Part shown: piece after piece, positions 63,608-64,000 of the stretch
Position numbering within the stretch: position 1 is the first letter of the stretch
How the letters are laid out: each line of letters opens with the position of its first letter
Origin: Rana temporaria
Lineage: Eukaryota; Chordata; Amphibia; Anura; Ranidae
Direction of reading: 5' to 3'
Assembly (NCBI RefSeq): GCF_905171775.1
Contig: NC_053491.1
Coordinates: forward strand, 337,335,841 to 337,399,840
Length of the DNA: 64,000 bases
Made by a program: the position numbers and the translations under genes
The notes under the pieces: generated by a model
Seen by the model: the letters and a program-made list of their open reading frames with translations, nothing else
Told to the model about the DNA's origin: nothing
The model's database searches: none

Positions 63608-63977
63608 AGCCCTGTACACACGATCGGTCCATCCGATGAGAACGGACTGATGGACCGTTTTCATAGGTTAACCGATGAAGCTGTCTGAGGGTCCGTCACG
63701 CCTACACACCATCGGTTAAAAAAACGATCGTGTCAGAACGCGGTGAAGTAAAACAGAATGACATGCTGAAAAAAACGAAGTTGAATGCTTCCAAGCATGC
63801 GTCGACTTGATTCTGAGCATGCGTGGATTTTTAACCGATGGTTAAATTTAAAACAAGTTGGCTTTTTTTTAACCGATGGTTAAATAACCTATGGGGCCCA
63901 CACACGATCAGTTTTGACCGATGAAAACGGTCCATCAGACCGTTGTTCTCTGTTTAACCTATCGTGTGTACGAAGCC
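63608..63977. mobile_element. Foldback MITE with GTACACACGATC ends
   Basis: TAA duplication (63605-63607, 63978-63980); ends AGCCCTGTACACACGATC and ATCGTGTGTACGAAGCC. Slightly shorter than its relatives at 13667 and 28015. Confidence 0.88.
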
Positions 63978-64000
63978 TAAGTTGACTTTTACCAATCACA

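Noticed and set aside
1..64000. tRNA, rRNA or snRNA genes
   Set aside because: No cloverleaf with A/B box words or rRNA core sequence was found by eye; a tRNAscan or Rfam search would be decisive.

Overview
This window looks like animal nuclear DNA. It has large introns, canonical GT/AG splice sites, and dense nested transposons of the Tc1/mariner, hAT, PIF/Harbinger-like, TTAA-flanked, L2, CR1, L1-like and LTR kinds. The repeat mix is what I would expect of an amphibian, most likely a frog and plausibly a ranid. That assignment is inference from general knowledge of the repeat types. There are no prokaryotic features.

The only host gene I can support runs left to right across the window and is an ADAM-family metalloprotease. 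Four small exons (11673-11776, 20170-20240, 43209-43287, 63170-63246) have good splice sites and compatible phases (0, 2, 0, 2 at their ends), and together form an open frame of about 109 codons. They encode consecutive parts of an ADAM prodomain, including AEGRELIL, YTETHY, HCYYHG and STCPGIR motifs. Best fit by eye and memory is ADAM19 (meltrin beta), with ADAM33/ADAM13 and ADAM12 as alternatives. The signal peptide exon lies to the left and the catalytic, disintegrin and transmembrane exons to the right. The three introns inside the window are 8.4, 23.0 and 19.9 kb, and transposons fill most of them.

Layout. 0-2.5 kb: a hAT element, a large palindrome around (AT)n and a 0.9 kb minisatellite. 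2.9-6.2 kb: TTAA-flanked elements with a Harbinger-like insertion. 6.75-10.3 kb: a foldback element invaded by a second palindromic element that carries its own insertion. 10.5-11.3 kb: a foldback with a nested hAT carrying a minisatellite. 11.7 kb: exon A. 12-20 kb: nested TTAA elements, an L1-like relic and a Tc1 relic. 20.2 kb: exon B. 20.7-30 kb: MITEs, a hAT minisatellite element and an antisense LTR fragment. 31.2-35.2 kb: an L2 LINE with an intact 994-codon ORF. 35-43 kb: TTAA elements, a nearly intact Tc1 with DD34E transposase, and a CR1-like 3' end. 43.2 kb: exon C. 45-62.5 kb: more TTAA elements, a deleted Tc1, hATs, a solo LTR and a Harbinger-like element. 63.2 kb: exon D.

The genes do not form an operon or pathway; the mobile DNA is passenger sequence in ADAM introns. 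The most unusual signals are several hAT-type elements with different termini that each carry an internal minisatellite, a near-perfect palindromic element flanked by an 11-bp target duplication, and the intact L2 ORF. Comparisons with named families were made from memory without a database, so subfamily names are tentative, while target-site duplications and terminal repeats were read directly from the sequence.
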